Origin: Bacteroidota bacterium
GTDB lineage: Bacteria; Bacteroidota; Bacteroidia; Bacteroidales; UBA10428
Reading direction: 5' to 3'
Assembly: GCA_023442525.1 (NCBI GenBank)
Contig: JAEZZA010000031.1
Span: forward strand, 248,001-312,000
Length of the DNA: 64,000 nt
Both the position numbers and the translations under genes were made by a program. Shown here piece by piece: positions 9,273 to 17,767 of this stretch. How positions within the stretch are numbered: position 1 is the stretch's first letter; every line of letters begins with the position of its first letter. The notes below the pieces were generated by a model. That model saw only the letters and a program-made list of their open reading frames with translations, was not told the DNA's origin and did not search any database.

Positions 9273-9409
9273 ACCTGACAGAGTTCGCAGAACCTGTCAG
9301 AGTCTGATCTTAACCTATCAGAGTTCGCAGAACCTGTCAGAGTCTGATCTTAAAACCTATCAGAGTTCGCAGAACCTGTCAGAGTCTGATCTTAAAACCT
9401 GTCAGAGTT
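9273..9409. repeat. Tandem repeat, about 42 bp, three copies plus a partial
   Basis: Units at 9273-9312 (40 bp), 9313-9354 and 9355-9396 (42 bp each), then a partial copy to 9409. Each unit has two halves starting ACCTRTCAGAGT. In the first unit CTGACAG and CTGTCAG form a hairpin with AGTTC/GAAC inside, so transcripts from either side would fold. It fills the gap between convergent genes and could act in termination, though there is no clean T tract. Confidence 0.85.
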
Positions 9410-9413
9410 TTGT

Positions 9414-9794
9414 TTACTGAATCGCTTTTATCATTTCATTAAACAGCTGATCCATCGTGAACGGTTTGATGAGAACGGCTTTACATCCGGCGTTCAGCAT
9501 CTGATCCATTTCCGGAACCGAACGTGATGCAGTCTGCCCTATCACTACCGCACCGGGTTTCAGGCTTAACAGTTTTTCGGTAACTTCCATACCATCAATG
9601 TCGGGAAGCTGAATATCCATTAGAACAATATCAAAATCAGAATGGTCCGAAAATTGCCTTATAGCTCCGGCGCCGGTTTTTTCCCTTACAAATATAGTTC
9701 CGGCAATATTAAGTAACTGGCTGAGGTAGATGTAACTCATGTCATCGTCTTCAACCACCAGTATTTTTTTATTTTGCAGAATTGATACTGACAT
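9414..9794 (-). CDS. Single-domain response regulator (receiver only)
   Basis: A 126-aa CheY-like receiver with no output domain. Acidic pocket VVEDDD, phospho-acceptor Asp in LMDIQLPDIDGME (about residue 56), conserved Thr in GQTAS and Lys in LIKPF are all present, so it should be phosphorylatable. No histidine kinase is adjacent in the window, so its partner is elsewhere. Such lone receivers usually relay phosphate or act through protein contacts. It is convergent with the PurF-like gene and divergent from the YihY protein. Confidence 0.9.
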   Translation of the reverse strand: MSVSILQNKKILVVEDDDMSYIYLSQLLNIAGTIFVREKTGAGAIRQFSDHSDFDIVLMDIQLPDIDGMEVTEKLLSLKPGAVVIGQTASRSVPEMDQMLNAGCKAVLIKPFTMDQLFNEMIKAIQ

Positions 9795-9861
9795 CTAACC
9801 ATCTTGCGTAATAACCGTAAATATATAGAAAAATCGTATTTTTATTTTATTATAAACAGGC

Positions 9862-11193
9862 ATGAAAACCAAGAAGGGAAATATAATCGACAGGGTAAGG
9901 AAATTTTTTGAAAAAGATATCTGGGATGTATCTGCGAAATACAAATATCCCGTCCTGAATTTCCTGGTCAGGCAGCTCCGTATTTTTTTCATTGCCCTCA
10001 AAGGCTTCAACCGTAACAGGATCCAACTTCGTTCCTCCGCTCTTTCGTTTTACACCATGCTTTCGATAGTACCCATCCTTGCCATGATTTTCGGTGTGGC
10101 AAAGGGTTTCGGCCTCGATCAAAAGCTGACAGTTCTTATAACCACACGGTTGCAAGAGCATAAAGAAGTGATGAACACGTTGCTGGATTTTGTTGACAAG
10201 TACCTGGTGAGAATTAATACAGGATATATTGCCGGAATTGGAATTATCATCCTGTTCTGGTCGGTGATGAAGGTCTTCGGTAATATAGAAAATTCGTTTA
10301 ATGATATCTGGCAGGTTAAAAAATCGCGTATGCTGGCCAGACAGTTTACCGATTATATATCGTTGCTGATCATTGCCCCTGTGTTTTTTATAATCTCAAG
10401 CAGTATTAACGTGGTTAAGCTGCCGGAAATATGGGAGAATATACGGTTTTTGAGTTATCTCGACACAGTTCTGAAAGTTCTGGTAGCTATTTTATCCTAC
10501 ACCCTGATATGGTTTGTATTTACTTTAATATATATAGTTGTCCCCAATACCAAGGTAAAATTCGGACCGGCATTAATAGCGGGTATTGTGGGTGGTAGTC
10601 TCTTTCAGATCGTGCAATGGGGCTATGTTAAGTTTCAGTCGATGCTTACCAGCTATGGTGCCATATACGGTACGTTTGCAGCCTTACCTTTATTTATGAT
10701 CTGGCTCGAATGGAGCTGGCTGATTGTTTTGTTCGGTGCCGAAATCTCGTTTGCTTATCAAAACGCGGCACATTATGAGCTTGAAGCCGTTGAAAAGAAT
10801 GTCAGCCACAAGAACAAGAGAGTGTTATCGCTACTGGTTGCGCATAAAATCGTTAAAAACTTCATGGATCAGAACGATCCGCTCGATGCCGCTGAAATAG
10901 CCGAAAGGTTGAATATTCCGGTGAGAATTGTGAGAGAGTTGATCTATGAGTTGCTGAATGCCCGCATAATTACAGAAACACTTACTCTCACCGAAAAAGA
11001 AGTAGCCTATCAGCCTGCACTGGATCCAGCCAGGATCACGGTAGGCTTTGTTATCGACACACTTGAACGTCAGGGAAACCAGATACCAATAGAAAAAGAA
11101 ACAGATGAAATTACAAAGCTGAATACAATTGTCGATTCATTCTACCAGGATATAAAGAATTCAAAGAATAATACACCTTTGAAAGATATCTAA
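9862..11193 (+). CDS. YihY/BrkB-family inner-membrane protein with winged-helix tail
   Basis: A 443-aa protein. The first about 310 residues are a YihY/UPF0761 domain: SALSFYTMLSIVPILAMIFG at the first membrane helix, KSRMLARQFTDYISLL, and YGAIYGTFAALPLFMIWLEW at the last pair of helices, six or so helices in all. Residues about 325-400 look like a winged helix (DAAEIAERLNIPVRIVRELI), a common extension in this family. The old link with ribonuclease BN is known to be wrong and the function is unsettled; a membrane or transport role is most likely. Single gene between divergent and convergent neighbours. Confidence 0.88.
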   Translation: MKTKKGNIIDRVRKFFEKDIWDVSAKYKYPVLNFLVRQLRIFFIALKGFNRNRIQLRSSALSFYTMLSIVPILAMIFGVAKGFGLDQKLTVLITTRLQEHKEVMNTLLDFVDKYLVRINTGYIAGIGIIILFWSVMKVFGNIENSFNDIWQVKKSRMLARQFTDYISLLIIAPVFFIISSSINVVKLPEIWENIRFLSYLDTVLKVLVAILSYTLIWFVFTLIYIVVPNTKVKFGPALIAGIVGGSLFQIVQWGYVKFQSMLTSYGAIYGTFAALPLFMIWLEWSWLIVLFGAEISFAYQNAAHYELEAVEKNVSHKNKRVLSLLVAHKIVKNFMDQNDPLDAAEIAERLNIPVRIVRELIYELLNARIITETLTLTEKEVAYQPALDPARITVGFVIDTLERQGNQIPIEKETDEITKLNTIVDSFYQDIKNSKNNTPLKDI

Positions 11194-11206
11194 ATTTGTC
11201 CGGTTT

Positions 11207-12286
11207 TCATCTCTTTACTCTTGCATTACCTTCCCATACGCTCCACACCTGTTCTTCATCAGCAGGCTGAGCGTAGTCGGTAAGGAATGTGGTTGCCAGG
11301 GCACCGCTGGCCCAACCGAATTCGATCCACTTCGAAGGCTGCCATCCTTTGAGGATGCTGTATAACAATCCACCCACAAATCCATCGCCTCCACCAATAC
11401 GATCGAGTACGGTTATACTCCTGGGTTCAACCAGATGCCACTGATCGCCTTCGAGCATGATGGCGCCCCACAAGTGGTTGTTAACATCGATAACCTGCCG
11501 TAATGTGGTAGAAAACACGGATGCATTCGGGAAGGCTTTCTTCACGTTCCGGATCATCCCTTTGAATCCTTCGATTTTAGAAGCTATATCTTTTCCGCCG
11601 GCCTCGGGACCTTGTATACCAAGGCAAAGTTGGAAATCTTCTTCATTTCCGATGAGAATATCCGACAATCCTGCAATTTCGGTGAATATTTCATGCAGTT
11701 CCTTTTCCCTGCCTTTCCAGAATGAGGCACGGTGATTCAGATCGAATGATACACGGGTACCGTTCTTCCGTGCAACACGTGCAAGTTCAAGGCAAAATTT
11801 CCCGGTTTCGGGAGATAAAGCTCCAATCAGACCTGATAAATGCAGGATCTGTACGCCCTCGGCACCGAATATTCTGTCGAGGTCAAAGTCAGCCGCGTTC
11901 AGCAATCGCCCAACTTCTCCTGCCCTGTCGTTGTGCACTCTCGGACCCCGTGAACCATATCCGCTGTCGGCAATATTAAACTGATGCCTGTAGCCCCAAG
12001 GTCCACCCTGTGGAATATCCTTACCCTCGAATTGAATTCGCCTGGAGGCAAGGTTATTTTTTATGAAAGCAGCAATAGGACTGTCCTTTACAAATACAGT
12101 CAATATTTTTACCGGCAGGCCGAGATAGGATGATATGCTTGCCACATTCGACTCGGCACTTGTAGCCTGCATCATAAACATATCGCCCGACTGAACAGGT
12201 TGACCGTTCACCGGTGTGATTCTGATTCCCATGCTGGTGGGCACAACCAGCGACCATTTGAATTCCTTTCTAAGTTCAATACTCAT
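11207..12286 (-). CDS. kdgK: PfkB-family sugar kinase, probable 2-keto-3-deoxygluconate kinase
   Basis: A 359-aa ribokinase-fold enzyme expected to phosphorylate 2-keto-3-deoxygluconate (uronate and pectin catabolism, Entner-Doudoroff end). FDLNHRASFW (about residue 180) and ILIGNEEDF are typical of KDG kinases. The catalytic/anion-hole motif near the C-terminus reads RIGGGDGFVGGLLY, with GGGD in place of the common GAGD, which I regard as normal for the Bacteroidota branch. No aldolase or dehydratase partner is adjacent. A -7 box (minus strand) lies 25 nt upstream. Substrate assignment is by family, not proven. Confidence 0.8.
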   Translation of the reverse strand: MSIELRKEFKWSLVVPTSMGIRITPVNGQPVQSGDMFMMQATSAESNVASISSYLGLPVKILTVFVKDSPIAAFIKNNLASRRIQFEGKDIPQGGPWGYRHQFNIADSGYGSRGPRVHNDRAGEVGRLLNAADFDLDRIFGAEGVQILHLSGLIGALSPETGKFCLELARVARKNGTRVSFDLNHRASFWKGREKELHEIFTEIAGLSDILIGNEEDFQLCLGIQGPEAGGKDIASKIEGFKGMIRNVKKAFPNASVFSTTLRQVIDVNNHLWGAIMLEGDQWHLVEPRSITVLDRIGGGDGFVGGLLYSILKGWQPSKWIEFGWASGALATTFLTDYAQPADEEQVWSVWEGNARVKR

Positions 12287-12311
12287 GATTAATCATATAA
12301 GGGTTGACACT

Positions 12312-12319
12312 CAAAGATA
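12312..12319 (-). promoter_or_regulatory. -7 box TAtcTTTG for the sugar kinase
   Basis: Exact TAnnTTTG on the minus strand, 25 nt upstream of the kinase ATG. On the plus strand TAtcTTTa (12339-12346), a one-mismatch box, may serve the divergent S9 peptidase. Confidence 0.5.
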
Positions 12320-12365
12320 GCCAATTCTGTTTTTTTGATATCTTTAAACCCTTAATCCTTTCAAA

Positions 12366-14456
12366 ATGAAAAAGACATATCCGACAGCAGTGCTGGCGCT
12401 AATTTTAACGATTATGAGCTGTAATAATTCCGATACAAAAATTAAGAATTCCGGGGGTGACATTGACAATACACTTACCACAGAGGAAATTCAGGCAGGC
12501 CGGGTGACCCCCGAAATACTTTGGAAATTCGGAAGAGTTGGTGATATGCAGCTTTCGCCTGACGGAGCGAATGTAATTTATACCCTTACACGGTTTGATG
12601 CAAAATCGGATAAGCGACACACGTGGATATATAAGGTTCCCACCGGTGGCGGAAATGCTGTTAATCTCACCGAAAACTTTACTTCGTGCAACAACCCTCG
12701 CTGGCTGGATAATGAAACCATAGCTTTTATTTCAAAAGACAACGACCGGAATAAAATCTGGAGCATGAAGGCTGACGGCTCGGGCAAACAGGTAATTTCA
12801 GATACAGAGAACAACATCAACGGATTTGAAATTGCCCCGGGAGGGAAGAAAGTCTTTTACCTGAAGGATGTGAAGCTCGATCCATCGACACAAGATCGGC
12901 ATCCCGATCTTCCACTGGCAAAGGGTATGGTGTTTGATGACCTCATGTACCGGCATTGGGACTCATGGCACGACTATGCCTACAGTCATATTTTTATTGC
13001 CGATATCAATAATGGAAGAATTGGTACAGAAAAGGATATTATGGAAGGTGAAAAGTTCGATTCTCCGCTATCACCTTATTTCAGTATCGACGAAATTGCA
13101 TGGAACCATGACGGGTCAAGGCTGGCTTACACCTGTAAAAAACTGAGCGGAAGGGAATATGCCGAAAGCACGAATTCCGACATTTTTCTGTATGATGAAA
13201 ACGGTATTACTACCAACATTACCGAAGGCATGCCAGGATATGAAAAGTATCCTGTATTTTCACCCGACGGTGGCAGGATTGCTTTTATGAGCATGGAAAC
13301 ACCGGGGTATGAAGCGGACAAGGAAAGGTTATTTGTTTACGACCTCACAACAAAAGAGAAAATCTACCTGACAGAAAAACTCGACCAGAATGCCGCGCAT
13401 TTTAGATGGAACGAAGATGGCAGTAAGATCTATTTTATCAGCGGAATAAACGCCACCTACCAGGTTTTTGAAATTACTGTGGCTGACAGGATGATCAAAC
13501 AGATCACAAGCGGGGTCCATGATTACAATAATATTGCTTTCTGCAATGGTATCATGACCGGGGTGAAAACATCCATGTCATCGGCTGCGGAAATTTACAG
13601 GGTTAATGTCGAAAATGGGGAAGAAAGTCAGTTGACATTTACCAATGCCAATATTTACGAGGCTATTAAGATGGCCAAAGTAGAAGAAAGGCATGTAAAA
13701 ACCACCGACGGGAAACATATGCTGGTGTGGGTGATTTTCCCTCCTGATTTTGATCCTTCAAAGAAATACCCGGCACTGCTTTACTGCCAGGGTGGTCCGC
13801 AAAGTGCGGTATCACAGGGGTTCTCATACAGATGGAATTTCCAGATTATGGCAGCCAATGGATACATTGTTGTTGCGCCCAACCGCAGAGGACTACCAAC
13901 TTTTGGGCAGGAATGGAATGCCCAGATTTCGGGTGATTATGGCGGACAAAATATAAAAGATTACCTGAGCGCTATTGACGCTGTGAGCCGGGAACCTTAT
14001 GTGGATGCCGATCGTCTGGGAGCAGTTGGTGCAAGCTATGGCGGCTATTCGGTACTTTACCTGGCCGGAAATCATCAGAAACGATTCAAGGCTTTCATTG
14101 CACATTGCGGTATGTTTAACCTCGAAAGTCAGTCGGCCGCAACCGAAGAAATGTTTTTTGTACATCATGACCTCGGTGGTTATTACTGGGACAGTCCGAA
14201 GCCTGCAAGCTTTACAAAGTTTTCACCCCATCTGTATGTAAATAAGTGGGATACTCCTATTATGCTGATCACGGGAATGAACGATTTCAGAATACCATAT
14301 ACCGAAAGCCTGCAGGCATTCAATACAGCCAGGCTCAGAGGCATACCTGCCCGTTTGCTCATTTATCCCGACGAGACTCATTGGGTTTTGAAACCACAAA
14401 ACAGCATTTTGTGGCAGAGAGAATTTTTCGCATGGCTTGATCAGTATCTGAAATAG
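12366..14456 (+). CDS. S9 family peptidase (prolyl-oligopeptidase/acylaminoacyl-peptidase-like) lipoprotein
   Basis: A 696-aa protein. The N-terminus has a lipoprotein signal (ILTIMSCNNS, lipid Cys about residue 19). A WD40/TolB-like beta-propeller with repeated SPDG-type turns fills about residues 50-430, and an alpha/beta hydrolase domain follows. The catalytic triad is visible: Ser557 in GASYGGYS, Asp640 in MNDFRIPY and His672 in DETHWV. It should remove or cleave short peptides from the periplasmic or outer-membrane side. Length is typical of S9 peptidases. Monocistronic, divergent from the sugar kinase. Confidence 0.92.
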   Translation: MKKTYPTAVLALILTIMSCNNSDTKIKNSGGDIDNTLTTEEIQAGRVTPEILWKFGRVGDMQLSPDGANVIYTLTRFDAKSDKRHTWIYKVPTGGGNAVNLTENFTSCNNPRWLDNETIAFISKDNDRNKIWSMKADGSGKQVISDTENNINGFEIAPGGKKVFYLKDVKLDPSTQDRHPDLPLAKGMVFDDLMYRHWDSWHDYAYSHIFIADINNGRIGTEKDIMEGEKFDSPLSPYFSIDEIAWNHDGSRLAYTCKKLSGREYAESTNSDIFLYDENGITTNITEGMPGYEKYPVFSPDGGRIAFMSMETPGYEADKERLFVYDLTTKEKIYLTEKLDQNAAHFRWNEDGSKIYFISGINATYQVFEITVADRMIKQITSGVHDYNNIAFCNGIMTGVKTSMSSAAEIYRVNVENGEESQLTFTNANIYEAIKMAKVEERHVKTTDGKHMLVWVIFPPDFDPSKKYPALLYCQGGPQSAVSQGFSYRWNFQIMAANGYIVVAPNRRGLPTFGQEWNAQISGDYGGQNIKDYLSAIDAVSREPYVDADRLGAVGASYGGYSVLYLAGNHQKRFKAFIAHCGMFNLESQSAATEEMFFVHHDLGGYYWDSPKPASFTKFSPHLYVNKWDTPIMLITGMNDFRIPYTESLQAFNTARLRGIPARLLIYPDETHWVLKPQNSILWQREFFAWLDQYLK

Positions 14457-14544
14457 GATTTCTATTTCTTAAAATCGAGTTCCAGTTTGGAGCCTAAATA
14501 TATTGGGCGGTGTTATTCCTATGTTGCCGGTTTTGAAAAAAATA

Positions 14545-14586
14545 AAACTTCGGAAACTTTTTTTGTATTTATTGTTTCCAAAGTTT
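14545..14586. promoter_or_regulatory. Probable TetR operator (13-bp inverted repeat, 16-bp spacer)
   Basis: AAACTTCGGAAAC at 14545-14557 and GTTTCCAAAGTTT at 14574-14586 are inverted copies with one mismatch. The right arm lies between a -33 TTG (14572-14574) and the -7 box at 14595-14602 of the adjacent TetR-family gene. This is where an autorepressor would block RNA polymerase. Confidence 0.7.
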
Positions 14587-14594
14587 TTTTTGGA

Positions 14595-14602
14595 TATTTT
14601 TG
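14595..14602 (+). promoter_or_regulatory. -7 box TAttTTTG of the TetR-RND operon
   Basis: Exact TAnnTTTG, with TTG 20 nt upstream as -33. Only 4 nt separate the box from the ATG at 14607, so a transcript from it would be leaderless or nearly so. Confidence 0.65.
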
Positions 14603-14606
14603 TTAA

Positions 14607-15227
14607 ATGAATGATGAACTGTCTTCTATCCTTCGTCATGTACGTTCGCTTTACCGAAAATTCGGAATAAGAAGCGTTACCATGGATGATGTTGCGCATG
14701 AGCTGGGGATATCTAAAAAGACTTTGTATCAGTATGTTCGTGATAAAGACGAGTTGGTCAGTAAGGTTATTGAACTTGAATTAGAGTCGCAGCACGACAG
14801 GTTGCTTTCAAGTTGCAGGGACGATTTGAATGCCATTGAAGAACTGGCCGAAATTGCCCTTTGCATAAATTATATCTTGAGAGAATACAGCGCTGTGACC
14901 GAATATGATCTGAAGAAGTACTATCCCGATCATTACATCAAATTGCGTGATGTAAGGAGGGAGCGTATTTTGAAATTCATTCATGGGAACCTGATAAAAG
15001 GCAAGCATGAAGGTTTATACCGAGAAGATCTGAACGTGGAAATTCTGTCGAAAATCAGCGTTTCTCACATCGACAGTATGTTTGAGAATGAATTTATAAC
15101 AATTACAGAATTCCTGGATCCTGTGTTTTTTCTTGAGTACTTCAAATACCATTTACGCGGAATTGTCAACGCCCAAGGTTTGCAAATCCTAAACGACCAA
15201 GTTAAGAAGTTAGGTTCCCGGAGGTAG
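14607..15227 (+). CDS. TetR/AcrR-family transcriptional regulator
   Basis: A 206-aa repressor. The N-terminal HTH covers about residues 12-55 (YRKFGIRSVTMDDVAHELGI then SKKTLYQYVRDKDELV), a textbook TetR DNA-binding domain, followed by an all-helical ligand domain. It is the first gene of a tight cluster with TolC, adaptor and RND pump (33, 19 and 19 nt gaps), so it very likely controls its own operon through the palindrome just upstream. The inducing ligand is unknown. Confidence 0.92.
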   Translation: MNDELSSILRHVRSLYRKFGIRSVTMDDVAHELGISKKTLYQYVRDKDELVSKVIELELESQHDRLLSSCRDDLNAIEELAEIALCINYILREYSAVTEYDLKKYYPDHYIKLRDVRRERILKFIHGNLIKGKHEGLYREDLNVEILSKISVSHIDSMFENEFITITEFLDPVFFLEYFKYHLRGIVNAQGLQILNDQVKKLGSRR

Positions 15228-15260
15228 TTTCCCAATTTATTAACCCTAAAAGTTTATCCC

Positions 15261-16622
15261 ATGAAAGTAAGCACTTTTGCATGTGTACTTATTTTTGTTT
15301 TTATTGATCTGGCAGCACAATCTGATCAGCAGACCCGCACGGGGCCAATGAAATTCACACTCAGCGAAGCGAAAAACTATGCGCTCGAAAACAGTCCCGT
15401 TCTGTTGAATTCTTCCCGCGATGTGGAAATCGCCCGAAAGAGAATCTGGGAAACAACGGCAATGGGCCTGCCGCAGGTGAACCTGGCGGGTACATATAAT
15501 TATGCTCCCAAACTGGCAGGATTAACCGAGATATTCACGGGAGGAGATACTACAGGCGCTGGCGGAGGAGAGAATCCGTTTGGTTTTGAGATTAATCCCG
15601 AGGACCTGAAAACATCCTTTTTTATGGATATTCAGGTATCGCAGCTTATTTTCAGCGGACAGTATATTGTGGGTTTGCAGGCTTCCAGGGCTTTTTCAAA
15701 TCTTTCGAAAATTGCCGAATCCAAATCGAGGGCTGATCTTCTTGAAGCAGTTTCGAATGTATATTGTGAAGCTCTCATTAGCCGTTCATCCAAGTCCACA
15801 CTCGATTCCACGCTGGTTGTTGTGGAGCGTACACTCAGGGAAACGGAACAGTTGTTTCAAAACGGTTTTGCACAGTCCACCGATGTGGACCAGATGAAAA
15901 TACAGCTGCTGAATATCAGGAGCAGTCTGAGACTGATGGAGCGAAGAATAGAATTCACCGATCGCCTGCTCAAATTTCAGATAGGCTTACCTGTTGATCA
16001 GCCTATAGAACTCACTGACAACATCAATGATCTTATCCGGATAATGGAACTGGAAACAGCCATTATCGACAGCCTTAATATAAATGAGAACCTTGCCTAC
16101 CAGATGGCAAATACATCTGAAAAATTATCTATGCTGAATTTCAGGGCAAAAAAGGCATTATTCCTTCCCACACTGGCCGGATATTATAACAGACATGAGG
16201 ACTTCGATGATAATTTTTTCAACGACCAGTCGCCCAATATGTTTGGACTGTCATTGAATTTTCCGTTGTTCACCAGTGGTCAGAGGATAGCACAGACGGG
16301 TCAGGCCAAACTCGAATATCTCAAGTCGAAAACGCAGAGGGAGATGCTCAGCGAACAGTTGCTGATTCAGTATGAGACAGTGCTGGCCCAGTATCTTGCC
16401 GCGCGGGATATATTCAATATGCAGAAAGAAAACAGGGATCTTTCGCATCGGGTGTACATGAATTCGATTACCCTGTTTCGTGAGGGCATGGGATCGAGCC
16501 TGGATATGAACCAGGCTCAAAACCAGTATTTTACAGCAGAAGGGAGTTATTACGGAGCACTTATGTCGCTGGTAACCACGAAAAGTAACCTTGAAAACCT
16601 TTTAACTAAGAATATCAACTAA
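15261..16622 (+). CDS. TolC-family outer-membrane efflux protein
   Basis: A 453-aa outer-membrane factor of the tripartite pump encoded by the following two genes. Signal peptide at the start (FACVLIFVFIDLAAQ). The family pattern LSEAKNYALENSPVLLNSSRDVEIARKRI opens the mature part, and two long coiled-coil hairpin repeats are visible (about residues 150-240 and 340-450). Forms the exit duct through outer membrane and periplasm. The operon position, directly after the TetR regulator, fixes its role as partner of the RND pump. Confidence 0.93.
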   Translation: MKVSTFACVLIFVFIDLAAQSDQQTRTGPMKFTLSEAKNYALENSPVLLNSSRDVEIARKRIWETTAMGLPQVNLAGTYNYAPKLAGLTEIFTGGDTTGAGGGENPFGFEINPEDLKTSFFMDIQVSQLIFSGQYIVGLQASRAFSNLSKIAESKSRADLLEAVSNVYCEALISRSSKSTLDSTLVVVERTLRETEQLFQNGFAQSTDVDQMKIQLLNIRSSLRLMERRIEFTDRLLKFQIGLPVDQPIELTDNINDLIRIMELETAIIDSLNINENLAYQMANTSEKLSMLNFRAKKALFLPTLAGYYNRHEDFDDNFFNDQSPNMFGLSLNFPLFTSGQRIAQTGQAKLEYLKSKTQREMLSEQLLIQYETVLAQYLAARDIFNMQKENRDLSHRVYMNSITLFREGMGSSLDMNQAQNQYFTAEGSYYGALMSLVTTKSNLENLLTKNIN

Positions 16623-16641
16623 ACTCTTCAAACCAATTATT

Positions 16642-17748
16642 ATGAAAAATGCATTTTTTCTTATTACAGTTTTGGCCATCGCCTGTGGTGGCAACAAACA
16701 GTCGCAGCTCGAGGCTTTAAAGATGAAACGTGATAAATTGAATACCCAGATTGCACAATTGGAAGCTGAAATCCGATCAGGCAACGATTCAACGGGTTCC
16801 AACGGACCTTCAACATATGTATCCATTGAGAATATAGTATTAAAGAAATTCGAGCATTTTATTGAAGTGCAGGGAAAGCTTGATGGCGACCAGAACATTG
16901 CTGTTTATCCCGAATCGGCCGGAAATGTTGTGGAAGTGAATGTACGTGTGGGCCAGTATGTGAACAAAGGCGCCGTACTTGCACGGCTCAATGATGCAGC
17001 CTTTCAGGAACAGTTAAGGTCGCTTGAAACCAATTACCAGCTTGCCGAAGAAACATTCCGTAAGCAGGAAAATCTGTGGAAGCAGCAAATCGGATCGGAG
17101 ATGCAATATCTGCAGGCAAAAACCAATAAGGAATCGCTCGAGGCGCAACTGGCAGCTCTGAAAAAGCAGATCGATATGACGATAATCAAATCACCTATCA
17201 ACGGTAATGTGGAAGAGTCGATGATCAAGGTGGGACAGGCAGTTTCTCCGGCAATGCCTGCCTTCAGGGTTGTAAATTTCAACGATCTGAAAGTAACTGC
17301 AGAAGTTGCAGAAGCTTATGCTGCTAAAATAAGCAAAGGCGATGAAGTTATCGTTTACCTGCCAGATATTCAAAAAGAAATAGTGGCACGTATAACATTT
17401 ACCAGCCAATATGTCAATCCGGTTAACCGGACCTATAACATTGAAGCACGACTCAATCAGTCGGCCGCTAACATGAAAGCCAATATGGTTGCCGTATTGA
17501 AAATAAAGGATTACCAGGCACCCCAGGCCCTGGTTCTTCCTGTTAACCTTGTGCAGACTGATAACAGGGGAAAGTACGTGCTGATTGCACAGCAGGAGAA
17601 CGATCAATATTTCGCACGTAAAAAGTTCATTCAAACCGGTCAGATTTATAACGGTGTAGCCGAAATTGTTGAAGGGCTTGAGCCCGGTCAGAAAGTGATT
17701 ACAGGCGGTTACCTGAACCTTGATGAAGGCGAATCTGTAAGGTTTTAA
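16642..17748 (+). CDS. RND efflux periplasmic adaptor (MFP/HlyD family) lipoprotein
   Basis: A 368-aa adaptor. Lipoprotein signal (LAIACGGNKQ, lipid Cys at about residue 15), then a short coiled coil (residues 20-45). A biotinyl-lipoyl-like half motif (VNVRVGQYVNKGAVLARLND), an alpha-hairpin (about 125-170), the second half (TIIKSPINGNVEESMIKVGQ) and beta-barrel/membrane-proximal domains follow. It bridges the inner-membrane RND pump to the TolC protein. 19 nt separate it from each neighbour. Substrate cannot be inferred. Confidence 0.93.
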   Translation: MKNAFFLITVLAIACGGNKQSQLEALKMKRDKLNTQIAQLEAEIRSGNDSTGSNGPSTYVSIENIVLKKFEHFIEVQGKLDGDQNIAVYPESAGNVVEVNVRVGQYVNKGAVLARLNDAAFQEQLRSLETNYQLAEETFRKQENLWKQQIGSEMQYLQAKTNKESLEAQLAALKKQIDMTIIKSPINGNVEESMIKVGQAVSPAMPAFRVVNFNDLKVTAEVAEAYAAKISKGDEVIVYLPDIQKEIVARITFTSQYVNPVNRTYNIEARLNQSAANMKANMVAVLKIKDYQAPQALVLPVNLVQTDNRGKYVLIAQQENDQYFARKKFIQTGQIYNGVAEIVEGLEPGQKVITGGYLNLDEGESVRF

Positions 17749-17767
17749 ACCCTAACTGATTGAAAAA

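Noticed and set aside
11207..12286. GGGD in place of GAGD in the kinase as a disabled active site
   Set aside because: The catalytic Asp is retained and GGGD is, to my knowledge, normal in Bacteroidota KDG kinases.
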